NCBI RefSeq assembly: GCF_022343685.1
Contig: NZ_CP092123.1
Span: 1,984,001-2,048,000, forward strand
Source: Marinobacterium sediminicola
GTDB taxonomy: Bacteria > Pseudomonadota > Gammaproteobacteria > Pseudomonadales > Balneatricaceae
Direction: 5' to 3'
DNA length: 64,000 nt
Shown here: positions 45,000 through 54,161 of the stretch, piece by piece
Numbering within the stretch: position 1 is the first letter of the stretch
Layout: every line of letters begins with the position of its first letter
The notes under the pieces: model-generated
The model's database searches: none
What the model was told of the DNA's origin: nothing
What the model saw: the letters and a program-made list of their open reading frames with translations, nothing else
Translations under genes and position numbers: made by a program

Positions 45000-45524
45000 A
45001 TGTGGGAGACACAGCTCACCTTGACGGCGGTTGCGATTGGCGCGCTCTTTGCCGCACGCTGGATCAGCAGCCGGATTCTGGACCGTATCGGTCTTCAGAA
45101 GCAGGTTGCCAACCGCCGCCTGCTGATGGTCAAACGCTTTTTCGGCCTGCTGCAACTGATTATCACGGTGATGCTGATCTGTATTATCTGGGGCGTGGAT
45201 TATGCCGAACTGATGATTCTGTTCTCGTCGGCCTTCGCCGTCATCGGTGTGGCGCTCTTTGCCCAATGGTCAATCCTGAGCAACATTACCGGCAGCATCA
45301 TCATTTTCTTTGCTTTTCCCTACCGTATCGGTGATCGCATCAAGATCCTGGACAAGGATGATGATATTACCGGTGTGATCACCGAGATAAGCCTCTTTCA
45401 CCTGCACATTCAATGTGACAATGGGGAAACCATTCACTACCCGAACAACCTTGTTCTGCAGAAGGCTGTACGCCGCCTGTCGGCCAACGACCCGGCCGCC
45501 ATTACCAGTGAGGAAGCCCCCTAG
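45000..45524 (+). CDS. Short MscS-family channel protein
   Basis: A 174-residue MscS-fold protein with two or three hydrophobic segments, the pore-like segment FSSAFAVIGVALFAQWSILSNITGSIIIFFAFPYRIGD and the first part of the beta domain (IKILDKDDDITGVITEISLFHLHIQCDNGETIHYPNN). It lacks the large C-terminal alpha/beta vestibule of MscS. AGGAG lies seven bases before the ATG, 20 bp after the DUF1704 gene, so it is likely the third gene of that operon. It could be an ion or metabolite leak channel tied to the ligase system. The stop overlaps a convergent gene by four bases. Confidence 0.85.
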   Translation: MWETQLTLTAVAIGALFAARWISSRILDRIGLQKQVANRRLLMVKRFFGLLQLIITVMLICIIWGVDYAELMILFSSAFAVIGVALFAQWSILSNITGSIIIFFAFPYRIGDRIKILDKDDDITGVITEISLFHLHIQCDNGETIHYPNNLVLQKAVRRLSANDPAAITSEEAP

Positions 45525-46360
45525 TCGGTCATTGCTTCCAGGGTTTCGTGCCAGAGAGTCAGCCGCGGGCAAGTTTCCAGTAGCACACCATCTCTGAACA
45601 TCAACACCTCACCTTCGGGCAAGGGCTCCCAGGGACGGTCATCCAGCGGGACGCTTGCCAGCATGACCGTTGACACGCCTTCACGCTGCTCGAGCTGAAG
45701 GCCATCAATATCGCGACTGCCACTGGCTTCGCACTGAAGCAAGTGCAGCCCGGGGGCCGAGATCTCACCACTGGCCTGGCGCCGGCGATCGCTGTGCGCG
45801 AACAGTAATTCACCGTCTGAATAGAGGAAGTTTGCGGGCCCCAGCTGGCGCAGGCGGGCTGCAAAGTCTGCCACCACTGCCAGCCGCACATCCGACTCAG
45901 GACGCCCCTCCTGCCAAACCGCGGCCATACGTGCCATCAACACGCAAAAAGCCCGTTCAGAATCCGTTTCTCCTACAGGCCGAAAATGACCGCTCGGAAA
46001 GCGCTTGGGATTATGAATAAACCTGTTCAGATCACCATTATGCGCAAAAAGATGTGTCGCCCCACCCGTCTCTCGCTGGAACGGCTGAGTATTTCGCAGC
46101 GCAATTTCTCCCTGGGTCGCATGGCGAATATGACCAAGAAACAACTGAGATGGGCGGTGACGCTCGGTCAACCAACGAGCTGTTTCGCTATGTGCACAAG
46201 CTCCGGCCTCTCGAATCAGCTGAACGTCGCCCTGTTCGTACCAGGCGAAGCCCCAGCCGTCACCATGAAGCCCATCCCGGCCTCCATGCCGAGCAAAACG
46301 GGCCAGTGACAAAGACAGCTCAACGGGCTCTGAAGTGGTGATCGCCAGGAGTTCACACAT
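45521..46360 (-). CDS. Class II glutamine amidotransferase, copy 2
   Basis: A 279-residue YafJ-like glutaminase with Cys2 nucleophile (MCELLAITTS), GDGWGFAWYEQGD, LFLGHIRHATQG and LFAHNGDLNRF. It is a distant paralogue of the protein at 21398-22180. It follows the MFS gene by three bases in the same direction and probably forms an operon with it. Its ammonia acceptor is unknown; a link to the convergent ATP-grasp operon is possible but only positional. Confidence 0.9.
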   Translation of the reverse strand: MCELLAITTSEPVELSLSLARFARHGGRDGLHGDGWGFAWYEQGDVQLIREAGACAHSETARWLTERHRPSQLFLGHIRHATQGEIALRNTQPFQRETGGATHLFAHNGDLNRFIHNPKRFPSGHFRPVGETDSERAFCVLMARMAAVWQEGRPESDVRLAVVADFAARLRQLGPANFLYSDGELLFAHSDRRRQASGEISAPGLHLLQCEASGSRDIDGLQLEQREGVSTVMLASVPLDDRPWEPLPEGEVLMFRDGVLLETCPRLTLWHETLEAMTD

Positions 46361-46363
46361 GGT

Positions 46364-47554
46364 TCAACTTACCTTCAATGGCTGCACAACGGCTTCAGCG
46401 TCGCGCCTTACCGATTCCAGCATAAACAATGCCACCAGCGTAATGGCCACCACAGGGATCATCAACACGTTCATGGTCGCCCAGCCGACACTGGCTTCCA
46501 GCCAACCGGCCGCCAGAGCCGAACAGGTCACCATGCCAAACACCAGAAATTCGTTGGCAGCCTGTGCCTTGGCCTTTTCTGCCGGCTCATAGGCCTTCGT
46601 CAGGAAGGATGTTGCACAGATGAACATCCAATTCCAGCCTACGCCCAGAAGGAGCAAGGCGGTCCAGAAGTGCCACTCAGTCTGTCCATGCAAGTTGATG
46701 GCGATACAGATCAGCATGATCACGGCACCGGTTTTCATCAACAGTACTTCACCATAACGGCGGATCAAGTGACCGGTAAAAAATGATGGTAAATACATGC
46801 CCAGCACATGCCATTCAATGACATTGGCAGCACTGGAAAAACTATAGCCGCACCGTCCCATCGCCAAAGGTGTTGCGGTCATCAGCAGATTCATGACTGC
46901 AAAACTGACCATGCCAGCCAGCACGGCCATCAGGAAACGAGGCTGCAACATGATTATTTTGAGTGGTCGCGTGCTGCCCTGGATGTCGCGTGGCATGGGT
47001 GGAATACGAATCCACATCAGCAGCATGAGCGCCAGCAAATAGACCCCAGCCAAAACGGCAAAAGCCCCACTGAAATCGACCTCCCACAACACTGATCGGC
47101 TGTAAACGGCCAGGTTGGGTCCCAGTACTGCAGCGATGATGCCACCCAGCATCACCATTGAGATCGCACGGCTCTCATAGCCCTTTTCGCAGACCTCCAC
47201 CGCCGCAAAGCGGTAGAGCATGCCAAACCCTATGCCAACGCCCAAGAGCGATGTCCCGAGACAGAAAAGCGAAAATGAAGCAACCTGCAACGCCAGCAAA
47301 CAGGTGATTGCACCCGCAAGTCCTATGCAATTACCCAGCAGGAAGCCATTGCGCCGACCGATACGTTGCATGATCAGTGATGCCGGAATCGTTGCCAACA
47401 TCAAGCCGACAAACTGAAAAGCAACAGGCAAGGTAATCAGCGCTTCCGATGGGGCTAGCTGCTGCCCGATCAGAGCATTGACTGACACCAGCAACACATT
47501 GCCGGTATTGAGCAACGCCTGACAAAGCGCCAACAGCCAAACATCTCTATTCAT
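46364..47554 (-). CDS. Major facilitator superfamily transporter
   Basis: A 396-residue carrier with about 12 transmembrane helices. The cytoplasmic loop after TM2 reads LIMQRIGRRNGFLLGN, matching the MFS A-like motif, and GIGFGMLYRFAAVEVCEKGYESRAISMVMLGG follows. The start is near AATATG-rich sequence with a weak ribosome site. It is upstream of the glutamine amidotransferase gene with three bases between. The substrate cannot be inferred. Confidence 0.88.
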   Translation of the reverse strand: MNRDVWLLALCQALLNTGNVLLVSVNALIGQQLAPSEALITLPVAFQFVGLMLATIPASLIMQRIGRRNGFLLGNCIGLAGAITCLLALQVASFSLFCLGTSLLGVGIGFGMLYRFAAVEVCEKGYESRAISMVMLGGIIAAVLGPNLAVYSRSVLWEVDFSGAFAVLAGVYLLALMLLMWIRIPPMPRDIQGSTRPLKIIMLQPRFLMAVLAGMVSFAVMNLLMTATPLAMGRCGYSFSSAANVIEWHVLGMYLPSFFTGHLIRRYGEVLLMKTGAVIMLICIAINLHGQTEWHFWTALLLLGVGWNWMFICATSFLTKAYEPAEKAKAQAANEFLVFGMVTCSALAAGWLEASVGWATMNVLMIPVVAITLVALFMLESVRRDAEAVVQPLKVS

Positions 47555-47773
47555 ATAACAATCTCATATAAAACGATCGCTCATTTAAGGCGTTCCTGCG
47601 TCCCTATGCAAGCCAGCGGCTCCATTGAACCGCTCAGAACCAAGAACGCGTAAACCTGAAGAGGAAGATTTAGCGTGCATAATTTGAGACACTGAGGCTC
47701 AGTTTTTGTATATTGCACAATACAGGGTTTACCACCTGTATTGATCTGCCGCCTTAACTGGATGAAACAGAAT

Positions 47774-48577
47774 ATGACTCTCGATGAACTGCTGGTACTG
47801 GTGATTGAGCCTTCCAAGCTGCAACGCACGATCATCATTGACTATCTGCGTGAGATCGGCCTCAAAGAGATAGAGGCTTTTGAGGAGGCGGCGCCTGCAC
47901 TTGAACGTATGCAGCAGGTGGTGCCTGATATTGTCGTTTCGTCCATGCACCTTCCGGACATGACCGGCACCGATCTGGTTACCCAGATGCGAAAGAGTCC
48001 GGATCTGATGGATGTTACCTTCCTGCTGATCTCTTCGGAGACGCACTACCGCTACCTGGAACCGATTCGTCAGGCCGGTGCCATCGCCATATTGCCCAAG
48101 CCGTTCCGCAAGGAAGAGCTGGCAACCGCTTTGCGCAACACCATGCATTACATTCGTGATCTCTATGAGCTTGAGAATGAAGAGCACTCAGACCTGGAGT
48201 TCATGCAGATTCTGATCGTTGACGACAGCTCCATGTCACGCAAGTACATCCGCAAGGGCCTGAACGCCATCGGCATCGAGCATATTCTGGAAGCCAAGGA
48301 TGGAGCTGAAGCCTTGCAGATCATGAAGCAGCGTCGCTTCGATTTGGTAATTTCAGACTACAACATGCCGAACATTGACGGCCTTGAACTGGTCGAACAC
48401 ATTCGACACTACAGCGACCAGCCGACAGTTCCGGTCATGATGGTTACTTCCGAACAGAATGAGAGCCGTTTGGCCGCCATTCAGAGCGCCGAGGTCTCTG
48501 CCATCTGCAATAAACCGCTTAACTATGACACTCTGAAACAGATGGTTCGTCAGTTCACCACGGGCACCGATCAGTAG
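47774..48577 (+). CDS. Tandem receiver protein (pseudo-REC plus REC)
   Basis: A 267-residue protein with two CheY-like receivers and no output domain. The first (about 5-125) has LVIEPSKLQRT and DIVVSSMHLPDMTG: the phospho-Asp position is Ser (about residue 57), though the KPF lysine is kept. The second (about 142-265) is complete: ILIVDDSSMSRK, DLVISDYNMPNIDG, MVTSEQ, NKPL. It may act as a phosphate sink or adaptor for chemotaxis-like signalling, since a chemoreceptor gene converges on it. ATG at 47774 chosen by alignment; the ribosome site is weak. A perfect hairpin covers the stop codon. Confidence 0.85.
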   Translation: MTLDELLVLVIEPSKLQRTIIIDYLREIGLKEIEAFEEAAPALERMQQVVPDIVVSSMHLPDMTGTDLVTQMRKSPDLMDVTFLLISSETHYRYLEPIRQAGAIAILPKPFRKEELATALRNTMHYIRDLYELENEEHSDLEFMQILIVDDSSMSRKYIRKGLNAIGIEHILEAKDGAEALQIMKQRRFDLVISDYNMPNIDGLELVEHIRHYSDQPTVPVMMVTSEQNESRLAAIQSAEVSAICNKPLNYDTLKQMVRQFTTGTDQ

Positions 48578-48586
48578 ATCGGTGCC
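48563..48586. terminator. Hairpin spanning the stop codon of the tandem receiver gene
   Basis: Perfect 10-bp stem (GGCACCGATC / GATCGGTGCC), loop AGTA, containing the TAG. It lies between convergent genes; the following T run is short. Confidence 0.6.
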
Positions 48587-48601
48587 ACAGTTACCTTTCG
48601 A

Positions 48602-50401
48602 TCAGTTTACATCCTTGAGCAGCTGTTCAGGATTGAAGCCCATGATCAAAGCCCCCCAGTGCTTGCCGTCGATGTAAAGCGGAATCGACAGGTCATTCAA
48701 AACCTCGCCCGTATCACGAATAAAGGTCTGCAGCAGGAACGGTGAAGTATGTGAAGCACGACGCTTCTCAGCACGGTTGCCCGCAAAGATACGGCGATGA
48801 CGGCTCTGAAGATTGTCGACCTTGGGATCGCCAGTCATCGGTTTGGAAACCTTGGCATGATGCGCAGGTGCATAGCCGTTGCGATCAACTGCAATCGCAT
48901 AGATAAATTCCGGACGCTCGGAAATGAAGCGATCGAACATCGGTTGCAGCACCCTTTCAAAACGATCCGTGTAACTGCAGTCAAACTTCTCGGGGGTCTG
49001 ACCCTCATTGGTACGGCGATAGTTGTGATCGAACAGATTAACCCCTTCCGCCTGCAGCTGTTCCATGGCTGCGACCGTTTGCTGGCTCCATTGCTTGCCG
49101 GTCTGAATCATGCGTTCAAAGCCACCATAACCGATTACAAAGCGTGACAGCAGCTCCTGGGTTTCCTCGGTGGAAATCTCCAGTCGTTCAGAGTAACTGC
49201 GGGATTCTGCCATTTCGTCACGAATCTCGGTCGACAGCTCTGTGATCGACTGCACATGTCCATGAGACTCTCGGTTGGTATGAGACAGTTCATCAATTGC
49301 GGCACTGATTCCGGTCAACTGGGCATTGACCTCCTCGAAATCAGAAACCATGCGCGCAAACTGCTCGTTGGTAGAAGTAATAAAGCGATCGGTATTTTCG
49401 ACGTATTCCAGAATGTTATGCGCACTGGAGCGGGTATCGTCCACCAGTGAAGACATCTCACTGATGTTCTTATCAATCTCCTGAGTCGCAATACTGACTT
49501 TCTGTGACAGCGTTCTCACCTCGTCTGCCACTACGGCAAAGCCCCGTCCAGCTTCTCCAGCACGCGCGGCCTCAATGGAAGCATTCAACGCAAGCAGGTT
49601 AGTCTGATCCGAAAAGTCCTTAACCATTGACAGAATATTGGTGATATTACCGGAATTTTCACTGAGCTTGTCCACCGTCTGCTGGAAACCGGCAGCCAGT
49701 TCACATACAGCACTGACCTGCTCATGTACACGACGCAGTTCATCTCGTGAGGCATGAACCTCTTGCATGTTGCTGTTATTCTGCTCGCTGATTGTCAGAG
49801 TGCTGCCGGCGATCTCATCAATCGCCTGAGTGGATTCCTGGCTGGACTGAAACACCAGCTGTGCCTGCTGCTCCTGGTTTTCGGCAGAGGCATGCGCCTG
49901 CATGACGACTTTCTGCAGACGAGTTGCGGACAGCGCCACGCTGACTGAACGACGCTGGCTCTCAGCAATCATCTTCTTGAGGCTGTCGGCAAACTCGTTA
50001 TATGCCGCTGCCATCTCGGATATCTCGTCGTGGGTATACTCTGGCAAGGTGCCTGAGATATCGCCATCCTTGTCCTTGATCGCTCTTAAGACATTGGTGA
50101 TTTCTCGGATCGGACGCAAAAACAGATGACGCATGAAAAAGATGGTTCCGATACCTGCTACCAACGCCACACTGATAGTGATACCCGTCGTCCACAGCAA
50201 TGCGGACAGGCTGCCTTCTATCGCCTGCTGCTGGTCTGGGCTAAGCGCCAGATTAGCCACCACCTGACGGATATCGGCCGCAAAATAGCTGCCAAGGACA
50301 ATAAGGATTAAATGTGGCAATAGCAGGAAAAGCACGTTACCTACTATTTTCTTTGTCAGTGTATTGAATGCCGCTTTTTCTATTGCAGTGTAAAGGCTCA
50401 T
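48602..50401 (-). CDS. Methyl-accepting chemotaxis protein with C-terminal sensor domain
   Basis: A 599-residue chemoreceptor: two transmembrane helices (about 20-45 and 70-95) with a very short periplasmic loop of some 35 residues, a HAMP segment ([18 protein letters not shown]), the signalling hairpin with the conserved tip ([32 protein letters not shown]) and a C-terminal globular domain (about 440-595: [44 protein letters not shown]) resembling cytoplasmic Cache-type ligand domains. The main sensing site is therefore probably cytoplasmic. GGG precedes the ATG at 50401. No che genes are nearby; it converges with the tandem receiver gene. Confidence 0.9.
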   Translation of the reverse strand: MSLYTAIEKAAFNTLTKKIVGNVLFLLLPHLILIVLGSYFAADIRQVVANLALSPDQQQAIEGSLSALLWTTGITISVALVAGIGTIFFMRHLFLRPIREITNVLRAIKDKDGDISGTLPEYTHDEISEMAAAYNEFADSLKKMIAESQRRSVSVALSATRLQKVVMQAHASAENQEQQAQLVFQSSQESTQAIDEIAGSTLTISEQNNSNMQEVHASRDELRRVHEQVSAVCELAAGFQQTVDKLSENSGNITNILSMVKDFSDQTNLLALNASIEAARAGEAGRGFAVVADEVRTLSQKVSIATQEIDKNISEMSSLVDDTRSSAHNILEYVENTDRFITSTNEQFARMVSDFEEVNAQLTGISAAIDELSHTNRESHGHVQSITELSTEIRDEMAESRSYSERLEISTEETQELLSRFVIGYGGFERMIQTGKQWSQQTVAAMEQLQAEGVNLFDHNYRRTNEGQTPEKFDCSYTDRFERVLQPMFDRFISERPEFIYAIAVDRNGYAPAHHAKVSKPMTGDPKVDNLQSRHRRIFAGNRAEKRRASHTSPFLLQTFIRDTGEVLNDLSIPLYIDGKHWGALIMGFNPEQLLKDVN

Positions 50402-50516
50402 GGTCATCCCGTTAATTATCGTTATCACGGATTTGCGCCAATCCAATGGCCCCACGTAACAGGTGTGTTATTTTTGCCACAGCCTTCAATCAATCACCAT
50501 CCTCCGAAGGTATCGT

Positions 50517-51203
50517 TCACCACCTCAGCCAGGACGTATAACGTTGCATTTTTCGATACAGGTTTCTGTGCTCCTTGCAATGCTGCAACATTAAGGCATG
50601 AAATGAGGGGCCATGATTGAGATACCGCAGGTGGCAAAGTTCATGCAGGATCACATAGTCCTGCAGTTCTGCTGGCAGATGCAACAGCCGCCAGTTCAGC
50701 TTCACCTCACCACGACTTGAGCATTGCCCCCAGCGCCCTCGCCAGTTGCCAATGCCTATTTCAGTGGGGACCAGACCCGTCCGGGCAGATATCTCGTGAG
50801 TTCGTGCAATCAACAGTTCCTCCGCCTGTGAGGAGAACCAACGCCTCAACTGTTCTGCCACTGCATCTGTTTCGTTGCGACGTACCCGGTGTGACAGAGT
50901 CACATGAATGCTCCCAACTCCCCGCTCGACTCCGCTGGCAGACCCACGTTTCCAGTTCAGGGCAAGCATCTCGCCGTTCCAGGGCACAGCGCCTCCCTGG
51001 TGAAGGCATATGCGCAAGGCTTCGATTTCATTCTGCTGTCGCTGCTGATGTCGGTGGATCCATTCCCGGCGACTTTGCACAAAGGCCTCCACCACCGCCT
51101 GACTGGCTCGCTCAGGCGCGCGCACGATCACCTGACCATCGCGTACCTGAATGGACAGAGTCTTGCGCCTGGCGCTGAGCAGCAACTGGTATTCAGGATT
51201 CAT
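50517..51203 (-). CDS. YgjP-like metallopeptidase-domain protein (DUF45)
   Basis: A 228-residue protein with the zinc motif VILHELCHLRYLNHGPSFHALM near residue 183 (HExxH plus third ligand), preceded by WRGRWGQCSSRGEVKLNWRLLHLP, the usual DUF45/YgjP signature. The role is unknown; it is related to the SprT/M48-like clan. Its start overlaps the end of the transglutaminase gene by 11 bases and it is the last gene of the MoxR run. Confidence 0.9.
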   Translation of the reverse strand: MNPEYQLLLSARRKTLSIQVRDGQVIVRAPERASQAVVEAFVQSRREWIHRHQQRQQNEIEALRICLHQGGAVPWNGEMLALNWKRGSASGVERGVGSIHVTLSHRVRRNETDAVAEQLRRWFSSQAEELLIARTHEISARTGLVPTEIGIGNWRGRWGQCSSRGEVKLNWRLLHLPAELQDYVILHELCHLRYLNHGPSFHALMLQHCKEHRNLYRKMQRYTSWLRW

Positions 51204-53181
51204 GCCTTTTCCCGCGAGGTAGCTCTCTCAATAATTGTCGACTCAAATGGATCATTTCACCGCGTTGCTCAGGGTCTGCCTGTTCCGCATAACGCAGTCG
51301 ATCATCCAGCAGCGCCAGCTTCAGAAGCATACCCTTCTGCCGCGGCCAGTCATCAGCGGATCGCCGCAGCCACATTGACAGCGACTCAGCCGGCAAGCGC
51401 TCATTACCCAATACAGACAAGCGCTGCTGCAAACGTTGCAACACACGCTCCAGAGGATCCCGGGGTGATGCCCGACGGGGTCTCATCAGATACCAGGCGA
51501 GGCCACCAAAAACCATAGCACTCGGCACTATCCATGCCAGCACTTGCCGCCATTGCTCACCACCACCCAGCCAATCACGGAGCAGGTCTGCCTGCTGCCC
51601 TTCATAATTCAGCACCCATCGATGCCAGGCATAATTGAAGGCATCATAACGTTGCGCCAGATCGCGCAGCCAACCAGCCCCCAATCTCGAGACAGCCCCG
51701 GCGAAACGGTTTTCATAGGCACGAAAATACTCCTGCGCCGAGGACCGAATGCGTTCCGGTGCAACCGCTGCGGTCGGATCGAGTCGCTGCCAACCTGAAC
51801 CGGGAGTCCAGTATTCAACCCAGGCATGGGCATCATACTGACGTACCTGAAGATACCCTTCATAGGGGTTCCACTCACCTCCTTGATACCCGGTTACTAC
51901 ACGGGCCGGTATGCCGGCACTGCGCAAGACGAATACAGTCGCGCTGGCAAAATGCTCACAGTATCCCTGCTTGGCTTCGAATAAGAACTGATCCACACTG
52001 TCTCGCCCAAGCCGGCCGGGCTCCAGCGTATAAATGAATTCCCGATTGAAAAGCTCCATCAACTGTCGAATCACCCGGCTCGTATCACCGCCACTGTCTG
52101 CCACCAGTTGACGTGCCAACTCCCGGCTGTCCGAGTTACCCCTTGCCGGCAACTGCAGATAACGCTGTTCCTCTTGAGCTGTCAGCAAAGGCTGAAGCCG
52201 GTAAAGAGGCACCGACTGGAGCCGGTATTGAAGACGACGATCAACTGCCTGACTCGCACGCAACGTCCTGACAGGTGTCATGAAAAATCCAGCCTCGGCC
52301 TTCATGGGCTGATCCAATGCAGGCAACCAGGGTCGACCACTGGCTTCCATAATCACTTCATAATTTTGCCCTTCAACCAGTGGATACAGTTTTTCGGTCC
52401 TCAACTGACGGCGCACTTGAAGTGCCGGTCGAGTCCAGCGACGTCCATCGAACTCACTCAAAACCAGCATGCGCCAATAACGCTGCTCGGGAGGCGGCAC
52501 AGGCCCGGAGAATGAGGCACGGAAGGCAAGCGCACTTGACTGTGCCAGCTTACTGACATCACCCGGTGACAGCTCGTCAGACAAACCGGTTTGGGCTTGC
52601 CCCGTATCGAGCGTTACAGACCAAAAGGGCTCCAGGCGGGGGAACAGAAAAAACAGTACCAGCATAAAGGGAATCGCCGGAAACAAAAGTCGTACCGCAT
52701 TCCTGAGATGGTCTGCATACAGGTTATTATGATCGGATTGCTGAATACTGTTCATCGCGGCCAGTACCAGCGTCACGACCAGAAAAACATAAGCGGCCAT
52801 CCAAACCGTTTCATTGAACAGAAACGTGGTCGCCGTCACGAACAGAGTGACAAAGAGCACCACAAGGGCATCTCTTCGATGATAAATCTCCAACAGTTTC
52901 AACGCTTGGCCGACAACCAGCAGCGCCACCATGGTTTCAGGTCCTGCCGTTTGATTGAAACTGAGAATCAGGCCCATACAGGCAGCAATGACCAATGCGG
53001 TCTTGACTGACCAGTGAGGGAAAGACCAGCGCCCGCTGTGAATCATCAACCTTGCGCCAGCGGTGCTGACCACCAGCGCAGGCACCCATAATGGCAGCCA
53101 CTCCATATGGGGTAACACCGATAACAGCACCACAAGCAACTGCCAACCGACCGCCGTACGGCTTATGAGCCCACCTTTCAT
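51193..53181 (-). CDS. tgpA: Membrane transglutaminase-like protein TgpA
   Basis: A 662-residue inner-membrane protein (DUF3488 plus transglutaminase core). Six or so N-terminal helices (to about 190) precede a periplasmic transglutaminase domain with the catalytic triad in KQGYCEHFASATVFVLRSAGIPARVVTGYQGG (Cys), YDAHAWVEYW (His) and RLDPTAAV (Asp). A last helix (about 550) and a cytoplasmic DUF4129-like tail follow. TgpA was described as important for viability in Pseudomonas aeruginosa. It overlaps the DUF58 gene by four bases and the ygjP-like gene by 11. Confidence 0.92.
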   Translation of the reverse strand: MKGGLISRTAVGWQLLVVLLSVLPHMEWLPLWVPALVVSTAGARLMIHSGRWSFPHWSVKTALVIAACMGLILSFNQTAGPETMVALLVVGQALKLLEIYHRRDALVVLFVTLFVTATTFLFNETVWMAAYVFLVVTLVLAAMNSIQQSDHNNLYADHLRNAVRLLFPAIPFMLVLFFLFPRLEPFWSVTLDTGQAQTGLSDELSPGDVSKLAQSSALAFRASFSGPVPPPEQRYWRMLVLSEFDGRRWTRPALQVRRQLRTEKLYPLVEGQNYEVIMEASGRPWLPALDQPMKAEAGFFMTPVRTLRASQAVDRRLQYRLQSVPLYRLQPLLTAQEEQRYLQLPARGNSDSRELARQLVADSGGDTSRVIRQLMELFNREFIYTLEPGRLGRDSVDQFLFEAKQGYCEHFASATVFVLRSAGIPARVVTGYQGGEWNPYEGYLQVRQYDAHAWVEYWTPGSGWQRLDPTAAVAPERIRSSAQEYFRAYENRFAGAVSRLGAGWLRDLAQRYDAFNYAWHRWVLNYEGQQADLLRDWLGGGEQWRQVLAWIVPSAMVFGGLAWYLMRPRRASPRDPLERVLQRLQQRLSVLGNERLPAESLSMWLRRSADDWPRQKGMLLKLALLDDRLRYAEQADPEQRGEMIHLSRQLLRELPRGKRHES

Positions 53182-54161
53182 TCACGATCCTCCAGACCGT
53201 AAAGTGCCAAGGCGGCAAGCGAGCGGCTTCTATGTGACTCCCCCATGGCCGGTGCCAGGCTAAAGCTACCCAAACGAAGTCCGAACCTCACTTCGCGTAC
53301 AGACAAGGCCTCAACCCAGGCCGCGAGCCGCGACAGCCTCCGTTCCAGCGCTTCGCCCCCCATTGCATCAAGATCGAGCCATAGATCCGGGTCCTGGTGT
53401 CCTGCGAAGTGTTTGGCGTGCAGCCCCCTGCCCCGCGCATAGCTCTTCCAGTCGACCTGACGGGGAGACATGCCCGCTTGAAAACGTTCGAGGCCGGCAA
53501 AGTCATCGTCACCACTTCGGGTACTCATGCGATCACATCCTTTGGCTGACGGCTCCTGTAACGAGCTTGGCAAAGGCGTGACCAACAACTCGGGATAGAC
53601 GAGTGTCTTAATCTCAAGATTCAGCCATGACCAGGCACGAAATAGCCCCAACGGATAACAGGTTTCCAGCTTAACCCCTCCAGGGCTCAGCCAGCCTCGC
53701 CTTGGTGCCGGGCAATACAGCCGCACTCTTTGACGGTCATTCAGCAGATCAACGACCTGAGTCTCCTCAGATGACTCAAGCCTGAGGTGAAGCTGTTCAA
53801 AACAGCGGGTCGAGTGACGCTGCAGCTCCAGTTCAAACTCGGCCTGTCGTCCGGCAAAACAGGGTCGGGAGGGCAGCGCCTTTACTTCAATACCAGCCAG
53901 ATTCGCATAGGTGTGGAAAATGGCCGTCAGGAAAACGCCCAACAGCAGGAACGTCACCGCATAGATCAGGTTGTTTTCGTAGTTGATCGCCATAACCAGC
54001 AGCATGAGCAGCAACAGCAACCAGGCACAACCGGCTTTCGTGGGCAGGATAAAGATACGATTCTGAGTCAGGGTATGTGACGGCGCACGCCGCTGACGCG
54101 CAAGTGTCCACTGCCTGATTTTTGTCTGCAGGTATCGACGCAACTCAGTGGCCAATGACAT
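53178..54161 (-). CDS. DUF58 domain-containing membrane protein
   Basis: A 327-residue protein with two hydrophobic helices (ILPTKAGCAWLLLLLMLLVMAINYENNLIYAVTFLLLGVFLTAIF region, about 45-85), then a cytoplasmic DUF58 domain (LSPGGVKLETCYPLGLFRAWSWLNLE; SGDDDFAGLERFQAGMSPRQVDWKSYARGRGLHAKHFAG). DUF58 proteins pair with MoxR ATPases and have a von Willebrand-like fold. The ATG at 54161 overlaps the MoxR stop region by 17 bases with a close GAGG; longer starts at 54203 and 54233 are possible. Part of the MoxR-DUF58-TgpA operon. Confidence 0.88.
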   Translation of the reverse strand: MSLATELRRYLQTKIRQWTLARQRRAPSHTLTQNRIFILPTKAGCAWLLLLLMLLVMAINYENNLIYAVTFLLLGVFLTAIFHTYANLAGIEVKALPSRPCFAGRQAEFELELQRHSTRCFEQLHLRLESSEETQVVDLLNDRQRVRLYCPAPRRGWLSPGGVKLETCYPLGLFRAWSWLNLEIKTLVYPELLVTPLPSSLQEPSAKGCDRMSTRSGDDDFAGLERFQAGMSPRQVDWKSYARGRGLHAKHFAGHQDPDLWLDLDAMGGEALERRLSRLAAWVEALSVREVRFGLRLGSFSLAPAMGESHRSRSLAALALYGLEDRE

